64,000 nucleotides of DNA from Pseudoalteromonas distincta. GTDB lineage: Bacteria > Pseudomonadota > Gammaproteobacteria > Enterobacterales > Alteromonadaceae. The translations under genes and the position numbers were made by a program. The notes beneath the pieces were generated by a model. The model saw only the letters and a list, made by a program, of their open reading frames with translations. It did not search any database and had not been told where the DNA came from. The stretch lies in contig NZ_JWIG01000031.1 of the NCBI RefSeq assembly GCF_000814675.1, positions 1-64,000 of the forward strand, given 5' to 3'. Every line of letters begins with the position of its first letter. The first letter of the stretch is position 1. Below are positions 45,339 to 54,588 of this stretch, piece by piece.

Positions 45339-46202
45339 ATGGCAAATTTAGATCAAAGTAAGTGGTTTACTGAAATTAGCGACCGCGATGGCAGCGCATT
45401 TTCATTACGTATTAATAAAAAGTTAGATGAAAAACAGTCTCCTTTTCAAAAGGTAGAAATGTTTGAAACCACAGACTTTGGTAATTTAATGATCATCGAC
45501 GGGTGTACTATGGTAACAACCCGCGAAAACTTCTTTTATCATGAGATGATCAGCCACCCTGCACTTTTAGCGCACCCAAACCCTAAAAACGTCGTTATTA
45601 TTGGTGGCGGCGACTGCGGTACTTTACGCGAAGTATTAAAACACCCAGGCGTAGAAACTGTAACGCAAATAGATATAGACGAAGTAGTAACGCAAATGTC
45701 GTTAAAATACTTCCCAGAGCTTTGCGAATCTAACAACGACGCCCGTGCAACTGTTATGTTTGACGACGGTATTAAATACATGCGCGAAGCCGCTGGCGAA
45801 TCTATCGACGTAGTGATTGTTGATGGCACAGATCCGGTAGGTCCAGGTGAGGGTTTATTTAACCATGCGTTTTACACAAGCTGTTTAGATGCACTGCGCC
45901 CAGGTGGTATTTTAGTACAACAAAGTGAATCGCCACTTATGCACATGCCATTATTAGTTGAAATGCGCGAAGCAATGCTAAGCGTAGGCTTTAACGATTT
46001 ACAAACACTGCCATTCCCACAACCAATTTACCCAAGCGGTTTATGGTCGGTAACACTTGCACGTAAATCACAAGCATTTGACGGTTTTAGAGAAGATGGC
46101 GCAGCACAAATAGCTGAGCAAAGTGAATACTACAACAGCGGTATTCATCATGGTGCACTCGCTACACCTAACTACATGAAACGCGCTTTTGATAAAAAAT
46201 AA
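45339..46202 (+). CDS. speE: Spermidine synthase (polyamine aminopropyltransferase)
   Basis: SpeE transfers the aminopropyl group of decarboxylated S-adenosylmethionine to putrescine. The 287 residues have the usual length and order: W-F-T-E start, then DGCTMVTTRENFFYHEMISH, the SAM loop VVIIGGGDCGTLREVLKHPG (from about residue 84), DIDEVV, and the catalytic aspartate region VIVDGTDPVGPGEGLFN. LVQQSESP and the C-terminal P-x-x-Y-P-S-G-L-W-S-V follow. It is divergent from speA and ends in a strong terminator. Confidence 0.96.
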   Translation: MANLDQSKWFTEISDRDGSAFSLRINKKLDEKQSPFQKVEMFETTDFGNLMIIDGCTMVTTRENFFYHEMISHPALLAHPNPKNVVIIGGGDCGTLREVLKHPGVETVTQIDIDEVVTQMSLKYFPELCESNNDARATVMFDDGIKYMREAAGESIDVVIVDGTDPVGPGEGLFNHAFYTSCLDALRPGGILVQQSESPLMHMPLLVEMREAMLSVGFNDLQTLPFPQPIYPSGLWSVTLARKSQAFDGFREDGAAQIAEQSEYYNSGIHHGALATPNYMKRAFDKK

Positions 46203-46254
46203 TACTAATTCACTTTAGGCTTTGTTGACTTTTCAAGGTTAAAATTGCATTAAA

Positions 46255-46284
46255 AAAGGGACTTTTAAAGTCCCTTTTTATATT
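46255..46284 (+). terminator. Intrinsic terminator after speE
   Basis: Stem AAAAGGGACTT, loop TTA, stem AAGTCCCTTTT, then TATATTTAT. With A-runs before and T-runs after the stem it could also stop transcripts from the other side. It lies about 50 nt after the speE stop. Confidence 0.85.
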
Positions 46285-46382
46285 TATAATGACTATTCAA
46301 ACTGAACTCGAGCTAGCAAACAACATAAGTACAGTTATATTTCAAAACCTTAAAGAGCTATCTAACCAAATAATCAGCTTAT

Positions 46383-47984
46383 TTAAACTTTAAATCGATG
46401 TACTAAGTGATTTAGCTCATCAGTCAATTGTTCCATTTTTTTAGATACATCCTCAGTAGTTCGAGCAAGCGCCCCCCCTTCTAAAGTTTGATCGTTTAAT
46501 GATGATAGGTTTTGACTTATTTCATCTGCAACAGTTGTCTGCTCTTCAGTCGCTTGCGCTGTTTGCATCGCCATATCATTTACTTTAGTAGACGAGCTTT
46601 GCATTGCATTAAGCACATCATTAGTTTGACTAAACGAGCCAACCGCATCATCTGCAAATTGCTTACCTTCATCTATCGCTTTAATTGATTGTTCTACGCT
46701 CGTTGCAAATTGCTCTATCATTTTTTGAATATCGTTTGTGCTTACTTGCGTGCGTGTAGCCAATGTTCTTACTTCATCTGCTACCACAGCAAAACCTCTG
46801 CCATATTCACCAGCTCGCGCGGCTTCAATAGCAGCATTAAGCGCCAGCAGATTTGTTTGCTCTGCAATTGCACGAATGACCTCAAGTACTTTGGCAATGT
46901 TATCAGAACTTTGTTGTAGTTCTGTAGAGCGCGCCATAGCTTGCTCCATATTTTGCGACAAAGAAATAATACGAGAACTAGAGTGCGCAACCGCTGTTAG
47001 TCCTTGCTGAGCTAAATTTAACGATTTATCAGCTTCTGTTGATGATTGCTGAGCAACACCTGCAACTTCTCTACTTGCTACACTCATCTCATGCACTGCA
47101 CTTACTATTGACTCAGAGGCTTGGCTGAGCGTTTGATTTACAGCATTGTTTTTATTTGCAACCTGACTTAACTCACCTCCTAATTCACTTAGCTCTTTTG
47201 ATTGCTCTAAAATATCGCGAATTAATTGCTGTAAGTTGTCGAGAAATCGATTGAACTGCGTTGCAAGTTCAGAAAACTCATCTTTAGACGTTATAGCGAT
47301 CCTGCCAGTTAAATCGCCATCACCAGAGGCTATATCGTTAATACGAGAAGTTACATAGTTAATTTGCTGTGTTAATTGCTTAGGAATAAGGTAACTAAAC
47401 CAACACGCCACTAATAAAATTAATATGACAAAAATAAGCATAGTTAACTTAGTTGAAGCAATTGTGTCTGATAGTTTTTGAACTTCTTCAACTGATGTTT
47501 GCTCTGCTAATTCACCAGCTTGATCAAGCGTAGCTCTTAATTCGTCAAATGCTTTTTCTGATTGAGACCGTTTTTTTAAATTTGTTTTATCATTCATATA
47601 GGCCAGTGAAGCGTTTAACCAAGTATTATAAGCACCATCAAAACCGCGAAGCCCATTTATAGCTTTTGGATAATCCGATAACAAAGCTAAGTACTGCTCT
47701 AACCTTTGCGTTACTTGCTCAGCATTTTCTTTATGCTCTTGCAAATAAGCTTCTTTATTGTCGTTATGTGCGACTAAATTTAACTCAGCAACCTTTGCTT
47801 GATACAAATCCCTGTCGGCACTCAAAGCAAGAGACACAGCCTTAATAAATTTATCGGATTGCACATCTAATGCATTTTTTTGTAAGTTAATTAAGTATGA
47901 ATACCCAATAATTAACGACAAGATAGCAATACCTAAAATAACAATAGGAAAAGAGACTTTGACGCGGATACTATTCAAATTCAT
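46383..47984 (-). CDS. Methyl-accepting chemotaxis protein
   Basis: A 533-residue chemoreceptor. It has TM1 (FPIVILGIAILSLIIGYSYL, about 13-32), a helical periplasmic ligand domain (about 33-185), TM2 (LTMLIFVILILLVACWFSYL), and a HAMP domain with ASGDGDLTGRIAITSKDEFS. The signalling domain has the hairpin tip AIAEQTNLLALNAAIEAARA followed by GEYGRGFAVVADEVRTLATR. It should control the flagellar motor via CheA/CheW. No chemotaxis genes are nearby and no NWETF-type C-terminal pentapeptide is seen. Ligand unknown. Confidence 0.93.
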   Translation of the reverse strand: MNLNSIRVKVSFPIVILGIAILSLIIGYSYLINLQKNALDVQSDKFIKAVSLALSADRDLYQAKVAELNLVAHNDNKEAYLQEHKENAEQVTQRLEQYLALLSDYPKAINGLRGFDGAYNTWLNASLAYMNDKTNLKKRSQSEKAFDELRATLDQAGELAEQTSVEEVQKLSDTIASTKLTMLIFVILILLVACWFSYLIPKQLTQQINYVTSRINDIASGDGDLTGRIAITSKDEFSELATQFNRFLDNLQQLIRDILEQSKELSELGGELSQVANKNNAVNQTLSQASESIVSAVHEMSVASREVAGVAQQSSTEADKSLNLAQQGLTAVAHSSSRIISLSQNMEQAMARSTELQQSSDNIAKVLEVIRAIAEQTNLLALNAAIEAARAGEYGRGFAVVADEVRTLATRTQVSTNDIQKMIEQFATSVEQSIKAIDEGKQFADDAVGSFSQTNDVLNAMQSSSTKVNDMAMQTAQATEEQTTVADEISQNLSSLNDQTLEGGALARTTEDVSKKMEQLTDELNHLVHRFKV

Positions 47985-48049
47985 TACTTACTCCAAAAAA
48001 AATCACATTTAATACCTACCTTTTTGATAATAAATCTAGTTTATAAAAC

Positions 48050-49282
48050 CTAAAATCGCCATTGAGCGTTTAGCATTATTTGCTGCTGCGAGATTCGTTC
48101 ATTAAATCCAATTGGCTCTCTATTTTTTGCAACACTTTTAAGTGCAGAACCTTCAACCCCTATTTGTAGTTTATTAGTGAGCTGGTAGCGCCATGTTGCG
48201 GTTAAGCCTTCCCCATTACTTGCATTAGGGTCAAACGCGGTTGTGTCGTTATCTGTCACTTTAAAGTAATCGTAGCGTACTGAAACTCGATGCTTGCCTT
48301 CTTTATGGCTTAACATTAAATAATGACTGTAAAAGGCATTATCTATTAAAGCATTAGCGCCCATTTCGGTTTTACCATTGAGCACCTGTGCTATTAAACG
48401 TGTTTTATTATTAAACTTATAAAGCCAAGCGGCGCTAGTAAAGCGAGTATCCCAAGCATATTGCCCTGTACTAATATTAAGCGTGGTTGGGTCACCGTTA
48501 TTGTTGTAATAATAAATTCGAAATTGTGATTTTTTTAAGTAATCCCAATGTACGCCAGCGTAATAGCCAAAACGCCCGTCTACTTCTTCAAACGGTAAAA
48601 CCTGATTAGCTTGCCAGCGTAATTCATACGCATTTAATGCCGCTACAGGCGCAAATTTAACACTTTCGTTAAATGTAGTTTGCCTATCGTGTAATGCAAA
48701 ACCACGCCACGCAAGCAAAGTACCTGCAGGATCATTGCCTTTAAATGTAGCACCTACAAAACTAAAGCTATGAGCGCTGTTGAAACGTTTTGCTGGGCGC
48801 TTAATAGTTACCTCTGCGCCAACAGTGCGTACTTCCTCGCCTATCCAGCTATTAATAGCTGAGTTTGTATAGTTATAAGGAGATGTCCACCCTATATCAG
48901 GATTTTCAAGCGACATAAGTGGGTAAAAGCCCCCCACGCGCATGTGCCATTTATAGTTGCTGTTAGATAGCGGCTGATACTTTATATAAGCCTGTGTCAA
49001 ACCAAGGCCAACATCAGGATCTTGATTCGCATTTAACACCCCATGAGCCGACCAACTAGATGCTAAATCAACATTAAAATCTAAAATACCTTGGGATAAA
49101 ATAAGTTCGTCGCTTTTAGTATCGTGCCGATATAGCCCAAGGCCGCCCTCTTGGAAGCTACGTATATCGTCCCCCTGCACGGCTCTAATTTGTATCAAGC
49201 CTTTTACTTGTGCATACAATGCATTACTAAAACATAAAGCACCGGCTAAAAATGCCAGCCTCATTAAGCGATTAATAGTCAT
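48050..49282 (-). CDS. Outer membrane porin-like protein of unknown substrate
   Basis: I place the start at the ATG at 49280-49282, which overlaps the end of the cupredoxin gene by 11 nt; this gives 410 residues. A signal peptide (RLAFLAGALCFSNALYAQ) is followed by strands with alternating aromatic residues such as FGYYAGVHWDYLKKSQFRIY and KHRVSVRYDYFKVTDNDTTA. The last residues are A-Q-W-R-F, a typical barrel end. It pairs with the upstream periplasmic cupredoxin gene. The substrate is unknown. Confidence 0.7.
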   Translation of the reverse strand: MTINRLMRLAFLAGALCFSNALYAQVKGLIQIRAVQGDDIRSFQEGGLGLYRHDTKSDELILSQGILDFNVDLASSWSAHGVLNANQDPDVGLGLTQAYIKYQPLSNSNYKWHMRVGGFYPLMSLENPDIGWTSPYNYTNSAINSWIGEEVRTVGAEVTIKRPAKRFNSAHSFSFVGATFKGNDPAGTLLAWRGFALHDRQTTFNESVKFAPVAALNAYELRWQANQVLPFEEVDGRFGYYAGVHWDYLKKSQFRIYYYNNNGDPTTLNISTGQYAWDTRFTSAAWLYKFNNKTRLIAQVLNGKTEMGANALIDNAFYSHYLMLSHKEGKHRVSVRYDYFKVTDNDTTAFDPNASNGEGLTATWRYQLTNKLQIGVEGSALKSVAKNREPIGFNERISQQQIMLNAQWRF

Positions 49283-49895
49283 CAAATTCATCCGTAGCAA
49301 AGTCAATTTGCTCCGCAATTTCCTGCTTTACTTTATAAGTGATCGGGTTAGTAGCCACAGTAATAGTTTGAGATTCAACCTTACTAATATCACTAAACCC
49401 AGAATGCCAAACACTTAACGTGTATTCGCCTACATTGGCATTTAAATCAACATGACCATTTTCATCAGTGATTGCAAAAATAGTACTATCGACCACCACA
49501 ATATAACCTAACATCCAATCATGAATATTACAGCCAAGCTCAACAACACCTGTTTGATCAAAAGTAATGGGCGCTTTTGGATGCTCCTTATATAGCTTTA
49601 ATTCAAATGTTTTAGCTTTAGAAAATGAATAAACGTGATGCATGATTGAGTCCGCATTCGGAAACTCTACCTTTGCATTTTGTGGGACAACTAAAATACG
49701 CGGCTTAAATTCTCGATTTTGCTGGGTCATCGCATAAGGTGCTTCTGGAGGAATAACGCTAGAGGAATCACCTGCAGTTAACCACACAACAGCATTAGGT
49801 AATGGGTCATTATTAGCATTTTTAATTGTAATATTTGCTGCAAAAACTCCAGTACTAACACTTAGTAAAAATACACAAAGTAAGCTTTTTATCAT
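49272..49895 (-). CDS. Periplasmic cupredoxin-like protein
   Basis: A 207-residue exported protein (signal peptide ending in GVFA). The cupredoxin copper site is visible: a histidine in PNADSIMHHVYSFS and the cluster LGCNIHDWMLGYIVV, giving Cys, His and Met in the usual spacing. A C-terminal beta domain (DENGHVDLNANVGEYTLSVW) looks like a carboxypeptidase-regulatory-type module. Similar proteins are annotated as methylamine utilization proteins, but no other such genes are near. It is co-transcribed with the outer membrane gene downstream. Confidence 0.8.
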   Translation of the reverse strand: MIKSLLCVFLLSVSTGVFAANITIKNANNDPLPNAVVWLTAGDSSSVIPPEAPYAMTQQNREFKPRILVVPQNAKVEFPNADSIMHHVYSFSKAKTFELKLYKEHPKAPITFDQTGVVELGCNIHDWMLGYIVVVDSTIFAITDENGHVDLNANVGEYTLSVWHSGFSDISKVESQTITVATNPITYKVKQEIAEQIDFATDEFDDY

Positions 49896-49971
49896 TTTCT
49901 TGTCGCTATTATCAATTTGTTTACATTATAGACCGATTAAGCCACCAAATTCTTTCTATTTTTTAAAACAT

Positions 49972-49985
49972 TGAATACGTATGTA
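49972..49985. promoter_or_regulatory. LacI-type operator before the GH97 gene
   Basis: TGAATACGTATGTA, centred on CG, differs from the site at 35024-35037 by one base. It lies 69 bp upstream of the GH97 start in the divergent control region with the cupredoxin gene. The shared site is the main evidence that GH97 and the receptor-pullulanase operon belong to one sugar regulon. Confidence 0.6.
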
Positions 49986-50053
49986 GGCAGTCGTATTAAT
50001 CATCAACAGTCATTATCCTTAAATGTCACCACCGACTCATCTAAGGACACACC

Positions 50054-52096
50054 ATGAGAATCCCTACACTTGTGCTTTTAGCCTTTGCTAGTAATAGCTA
50101 CGGACAAACCGTAGAGCTAAAATCGCCAGACACACAAATAACAGTAAGCATCTCTGACGAAAACAACACGCCAAGCTACGCAATAAAATTTAAAAACAAA
50201 GCGGTTATAAACAAATCTTTACTGGGGTTTGAATTTAAAACACAAGCAGCTTTTAGCGACGGCTTTAAAATTAAAAGCATTGAACAACAAAGCGTTAACT
50301 CGCAGTGGCAACAACCTTGGGGCGAACGCCAAAACGTTGTTGACGAATATAACGAAGTAGCCGTTACCTTTACAAAAAACGAGCCAAATAAAGGCACCTA
50401 CACTATTCGATTTAAAGCATTTGATAGTGGTGTAGGTTTTAGATACGAAGTACCACAACAAACTGGCTTCGAACATACAGAAATAACCAAGGAGTTAACT
50501 GAATTTGCAATAAACAATAGCCATGATGCAACAGCATGGTGGATACCTGCTCGTGGCTGGAACCGCTACGAATATGTTTATAACACCACCGCGCTTAACG
50601 AAGCTCCACTAGCTCACACACCATTTACGTTTAAAACAAGTGACGGTACTCATATTAGTATTCATGAAGCCGCTCTTGTTGATTACGCGGGTATGGTGCT
50701 TAATCAGCGCCGTCCAGGCACATTTACAGCCGACTTAACCCCTTGGTCAGATGGTATTGCCGTTAAAAAGCAAGGCGCTTTTAAAACACCATGGCGCACC
50801 ATTCAAATAGCCGACAGCGCTGTTGGCTTAGTTAATTCAGATATAATACTAAACCTAAACGAGCCTAATAAACTCGGTGACGTGTCGTGGGTTAAACCTG
50901 GCAAATATGTCGGTATTTGGTGGGGTATGCATATAAACACGCAAACTTGGGGTAGCGGTAAAAAACACGGCGCCACTACGCAAACCACAAAATACTATAT
51001 GGATTTTGCAGCGCAGTATGGTTTTGATGGCGTACTCGTTGAAGGCTGGAATATTGGCTGGGATGGCGATTGGTACTTTAATGGCGATGTATTTAACTTT
51101 ACCAAACCGTACGATGATTTTGATATAGCAGCGCTGACTCAATACGGCAAAGAAAAAGGCGTACAGCTCATTGGCCATCACGAAACATCAGGCAATGTAA
51201 GCAACTACCGAGACCAAATGGAAGATGCCTTTACACTTTACGAAAAATCAAACGTCAGCCAAGTAAAAACAGGTTATGTAGCCGATGGCGGAAATATAAA
51301 ACGTATAGACAAAAACGGTATTGCGCGCCATGAATGGCATGACGGCCAATTTATGGTTAACGAATACCTTTATAACGTAAAGCTTGCGGCTAAACATAAA
51401 ATTAGCATTAATACTCACGAGCCAATTAAAGATACAGGCCTGCGCCGTACTTACCCAAACTGGATCGCGCGCGAAGGTGCACGCGGGCAAGAATATAATG
51501 CATGGGGTTCGCCTCCTAACCCACCAGAACACGTACCAATGCTTGCCTTTATCCGCATGCTCTCTGGCCCTATGGACTTTACGCCAGGTATTTTTGATAT
51601 GAGCTTTAATGGTTTAGGAGGCGATACAAACCGCCCACAAACTACACTTGCCAAACAACTTGCACTTTATGTTGTGTTGTATAGCCCAATTCAAATGGTT
51701 GCCGACTTACCTAAAAACTATTTGGCTAAGCCCGACGCATTTCAATTTATTCAAGACGTACCAACAGATTGGCAGCAAAGTATTGCCCTTGATGGCGAAG
51801 TAGGCGACTTTATTGTATTTGCCCGTAAAGAACGTAAAAGCACTAAATACTCAGGAAACGATTGGTACCTAGGTGCTGTTACTGACGAGAAAGCCAGAAC
51901 AATTGAAGTGAAACTCAACTTTTTAGAGCAAGACAAAAAGTTTGAAGCACAAATTTATAAAGATGGTAAAAATGCAGAGTGGAAAAACAATCCGTACGAT
52001 CTAGCTATCGAAAAACGTGTTGTAACTGCAAACGATAAACTTACGCTTAAACTGGCCACCAGTGGCGGTACTGCTATTCGCTTTAAAGCACTTTAG
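50054..52096 (+). CDS. GH97 alpha-glucosidase (SusB-like)
   Basis: A 680-residue exported glycoside hydrolase (signal MRIPTLVLLAFASNSYGQ). The N-terminal beta domain begins with V-E-L-K-S-P-D; the barrel holds KYVGIWWGMHINTQTWGSG, FDGVLVEGWNIGWDGDW, INTHEPIKDTGLRRTYPNW, EGARGQEYNAWG and PPEHVPMLAF. The glutamates in THEP, GQEYNAW and PPEH fit those used by the inverting SusB group. A glycine stands in QVKTGYV, where retaining members carry the nucleophile aspartate. It likely releases glucose from maltodextrins in the periplasm, after uptake by the TonB receptor and debranching by pullulanase. Confidence 0.92.
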   Translation: MRIPTLVLLAFASNSYGQTVELKSPDTQITVSISDENNTPSYAIKFKNKAVINKSLLGFEFKTQAAFSDGFKIKSIEQQSVNSQWQQPWGERQNVVDEYNEVAVTFTKNEPNKGTYTIRFKAFDSGVGFRYEVPQQTGFEHTEITKELTEFAINNSHDATAWWIPARGWNRYEYVYNTTALNEAPLAHTPFTFKTSDGTHISIHEAALVDYAGMVLNQRRPGTFTADLTPWSDGIAVKKQGAFKTPWRTIQIADSAVGLVNSDIILNLNEPNKLGDVSWVKPGKYVGIWWGMHINTQTWGSGKKHGATTQTTKYYMDFAAQYGFDGVLVEGWNIGWDGDWYFNGDVFNFTKPYDDFDIAALTQYGKEKGVQLIGHHETSGNVSNYRDQMEDAFTLYEKSNVSQVKTGYVADGGNIKRIDKNGIARHEWHDGQFMVNEYLYNVKLAAKHKISINTHEPIKDTGLRRTYPNWIAREGARGQEYNAWGSPPNPPEHVPMLAFIRMLSGPMDFTPGIFDMSFNGLGGDTNRPQTTLAKQLALYVVLYSPIQMVADLPKNYLAKPDAFQFIQDVPTDWQQSIALDGEVGDFIVFARKERKSTKYSGNDWYLGAVTDEKARTIEVKLNFLEQDKKFEAQIYKDGKNAEWKNNPYDLAIEKRVVTANDKLTLKLATSGGTAIRFKAL

Positions 52097-52104
52097 TACA
52101 ATAA

Positions 52105-52131
52105 AACCCCTGCATTTATTGTGCAGGGGTT
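52105..52131. terminator. Bidirectional terminator between GH97 and envZ
   Basis: Stem AACCCCTGCA / TGCAGGGGTT around TTTATTG. The right arm lies inside the last codons of envZ. On the minus strand it is followed by TTTTATTG, and on the plus strand by TTGATACCTT, so it is stronger for envZ. Confidence 0.75.
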
Positions 52132-53432
52132 GATACCTTGATTGGCAAATATACTTGTGCACTTAAACCGCCTTCTGGGCGGTTTTCTAGTTTTACTTTA
52201 CCGTCGTGCATATCAACAATGCGTTTAATAATGGCAAGGCCTAAGCCACTACCTTCACTGCCTCGTGCAGCATCGCCTTGTTTAAAGGGCTCAAACACAG
52301 ACTCTAATTCGTTTTCAGGGATCCCAGGACCACTATCGTTTACAGCGATAACTACATACTTTTTGTTTGAATTAAAGTAGCTAAGTACTTCAATATCGCC
52401 CTCAGAATAACGCAGCGCATTACCAATCATGTTGGTAATTACACGTTTAATAGCCACAGAGCTTAACGGTATATTGCCTATATTTGGATTACTTTTAAAC
52501 GTAATAGTACGTTGATGCTGAAGCTCAGAATTGACAACCTCGGCAACTAAAGCATTTATATCTTCGCAGCTTAGTTCTTCACGTTTATGGTGGCGTAGAT
52601 ACTCAATAAACTGATCGATAATCCCGTTCATGTCTTCTATATCGTAAATAATACCTTCACGGAGATAGTCATCTTCATCAACCATCATTTCGGTGGCTAA
52701 ACGGATACGCGTAAGCGGCGTACGTAAATCATGAGATACACCGGCCATTAGTAAACGGCGGTCGTTTTCAAGTGCGGCAATTCCGCGCGACATTTGGTTA
52801 AACGCGCGCGTTACTTCTATTACTTCTGTTGAGCCTTGTTCTTCTAACTTGGTAGAAAAGTCGCCTTTACCCACTTTCACTGCAGCCTGTTGCAGTGCTT
52901 TTAATGGTCTATTAAGGTGCCTTGCAAACAACCACCCACCCAGCACACTTAAAAAGCCAATACTTGATAAGTAAAAAGTTAAAAACTCTAAGTTGTTCTC
53001 TTTAAAGCCTTTAAGCGGTACTTTTACCCAATAACCTGGCGCTTGCGGTGCTTCAACCCAATAAATCAATGGATCAGTTTGGCTAATACGTACACGAGAA
53101 TAACCACCAAGTTGCTCAGTCATGCTACGCGATAGCATAGAATATTCGCGGCTTTGCCCAAGTCCTTGACGCATTGCTTCGCGCTGCGTCATTACTTCAA
53201 TGCCGGTAATTTCAAAAAACTTTGCAGATACTTCGTCGTTTATTTCAACGCCATCTTCCCAGTCAATAAATACCGTTTTAATTTGCTTAGCAAGCATCAA
53301 GTTAACTTGCTCAATAGTTGGCTTTACAACATAAAAACTAACCGTAACATAAGACACTATTTGATTTATTAGCAGCAAAGCCGCCACTAAAAAAACAGTT
53401 TGCCCAAAAGCACTTCGCGGAAACATGCCCAT
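52116..53432 (-). CDS. envZ: Osmosensor histidine kinase EnvZ
   Basis: EnvZ phosphorylates OmpR in response to osmolarity. The 438 residues (E. coli 450) have TM1 (FLVAALLLINQIVSYVTVSF), a periplasmic domain, TM2 (about 150-172), a HAMP domain, and the H-box AGVSHDLRTPLTRIRLATEM with the phosphorylated histidine near 234. The ATPase has the N-box VITNMIGNALRYS, G1 NDSGPGIPE and G2 GSGLGLAIIKRIV. It is five nt downstream of ompR in the classical operon and converges with GH97. Confidence 0.95.
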   Translation of the reverse strand: MGMFPRSAFGQTVFLVAALLLINQIVSYVTVSFYVVKPTIEQVNLMLAKQIKTVFIDWEDGVEINDEVSAKFFEITGIEVMTQREAMRQGLGQSREYSMLSRSMTEQLGGYSRVRISQTDPLIYWVEAPQAPGYWVKVPLKGFKENNLEFLTFYLSSIGFLSVLGGWLFARHLNRPLKALQQAAVKVGKGDFSTKLEEQGSTEVIEVTRAFNQMSRGIAALENDRRLLMAGVSHDLRTPLTRIRLATEMMVDEDDYLREGIIYDIEDMNGIIDQFIEYLRHHKREELSCEDINALVAEVVNSELQHQRTITFKSNPNIGNIPLSSVAIKRVITNMIGNALRYSEGDIEVLSYFNSNKKYVVIAVNDSGPGIPENELESVFEPFKQGDAARGSEGSGLGLAIIKRIVDMHDGKVKLENRPEGGLSAQVYLPIKVSTPAQ

Positions 53433-53437
53433 AAATA

Positions 53438-54157
53438 TTACTTTTCACCGTCGGGAACAAACACATACCCCAAGCCCCAAACGGTTTGAATATATCGAGG
53501 ATTAGCTGCATCTACTTCAATCATGCGGCGAAGTCGCGATACTTGCACATCAATACTTCGCTCAAGCGCACTGTAATCACGTCCACGCGCTAAGTTCATT
53601 AGCTTATCGCGGCTAAGTGGCTCACGCGGATGCGAAACAAGCGCTTTAAGCACTGCAAACTCACCACTGGTAAGCGATATTGTTTTATCCCCTTCACTCA
53701 TTTCGCGCGTTGCTAAATTAAGCGTAAATTTACCAAAAGCGATTAAGTTTTCTTCAGCAGCTGGAGCACCTGGCACTTCTTTTGCGCGGCGGCGTAAAAT
53801 TGCTTTTATGCGAGCAAGTAGCTCACGTGGATTAAATGGTTTTGGAATGTAATCGTCAGCGCCAAGTTCAAGGCCAATAATACGGTCTACTTCGTCGCCC
53901 TTTGCAGTAAGCATAACAATAGGAATTTCATTTTCTTTTTGGCGTAGTCGGCGGCAAATAGATAAACCATCCTCGCCTGGGAGCATTAAATCGAGAACCA
54001 TTAAGTGGAAGTTTTCTCGCTCTAGGAGTCTATCCATTTGCTCCGAGTTTCCTGCTGTTCTAACAATAAAGCCTTGCTCTACTAAGTAACGTTCAAGCAA
54101 ACTGCGTAAGCGCATATCGTCATCAACAACTAATACTTTTGTGGTCTCGTGTCCCAT
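53438..54157 (-). CDS. ompR: Response regulator OmpR
   Basis: OmpR controls porin and other osmotic genes. The 239 residues equal the E. coli length. The receiver has the acidic pair in VLVVDDDMRLRSLL, the phosphorylated aspartate in LMVLDLMLPGEDG (near 55) and the lysine in DDYIPKPFNPRELLARIKAI. The winged-helix output domain ends RYIQTVWGLGYVFVPDGEK. It is divergent from greB, as in E. coli, which confirms that the truncated greB is in its ancestral place. Confidence 0.97.
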   Translation of the reverse strand: MGHETTKVLVVDDDMRLRSLLERYLVEQGFIVRTAGNSEQMDRLLERENFHLMVLDLMLPGEDGLSICRRLRQKENEIPIVMLTAKGDEVDRIIGLELGADDYIPKPFNPRELLARIKAILRRRAKEVPGAPAAEENLIAFGKFTLNLATREMSEGDKTISLTSGEFAVLKALVSHPREPLSRDKLMNLARGRDYSALERSIDVQVSRLRRMIEVDAANPRYIQTVWGLGYVFVPDGEK

Positions 54158-54352
54158 AATCTCTTTCTTATTTTTATATCCAATTACTAGTTAATATAAA
54201 TGAAAAACTTAATAATCAAAAACTAATTACTTGCTTAGATTGTTACTGAACATTTCAAAGCTTACTTACTCGTACTTTATTATATTTTACGCTCGACAAG
54301 TTTTGGCAAATTTAATAACGTGCACACCATTAGAGTTAATAAAGAATTGGCC

Positions 54353-54505
54353 ATGAAAACAAATTTAGTTACCCGCGAAGGTTACTTGCAATTACAACAA
54401 GAACACGATCAACTATGGAACGTAAAACGCCCAGAAGTAACAAAAATAGTTAGCTGGGCAGCCAGCCTCGGAGATCGCTCTGAGAACGCAGACCTAGCTT
54501 TATAA
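54353..54505 (+). pseudogene. greB: greB, truncated after about 48 codons
   Basis: GreB rescues backtracked RNA polymerase by inserting its coiled coil into the secondary channel. Translation from the ATG at 54353 gives MKTNLVTREGYLQLQQEHDQ, then RPEVTKIVSWAASLGDRSEN, then A-D-L-A-L and a stop. Up to ENAD this is plain GreB; intact proteins continue Y-x-Y-N-K-K to about 158 residues. Here homology stops after GCAGAC (near 54492). The acidic tip (residues D and E of GDRSENAD) is kept but the second helix and C-terminal domain are lost. It should be non-functional. The continuation is not in the window. Confidence 0.9.
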
Positions 54506-54557
54506 CCCCATAAAACATACTATGAATACAAAGTTCACATTAAAAACAACAACTTAT

Positions 54558-54577
54558 AAATAGTACAAGTACTATTT
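54558..54577. other. Inverted repeat at the left edge of the island
   Basis: AAATAGTAC and GTACTATTT around AA, 12 nt beyond the stop of the minus-strand gene and about 65 bp inside the inferred island edge. It could be a weak terminator for that gene or a relic of the insertion end; there is no strong T-tract. Confidence 0.4.
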
Positions 54578-54588
54578 TAATGTACTCT

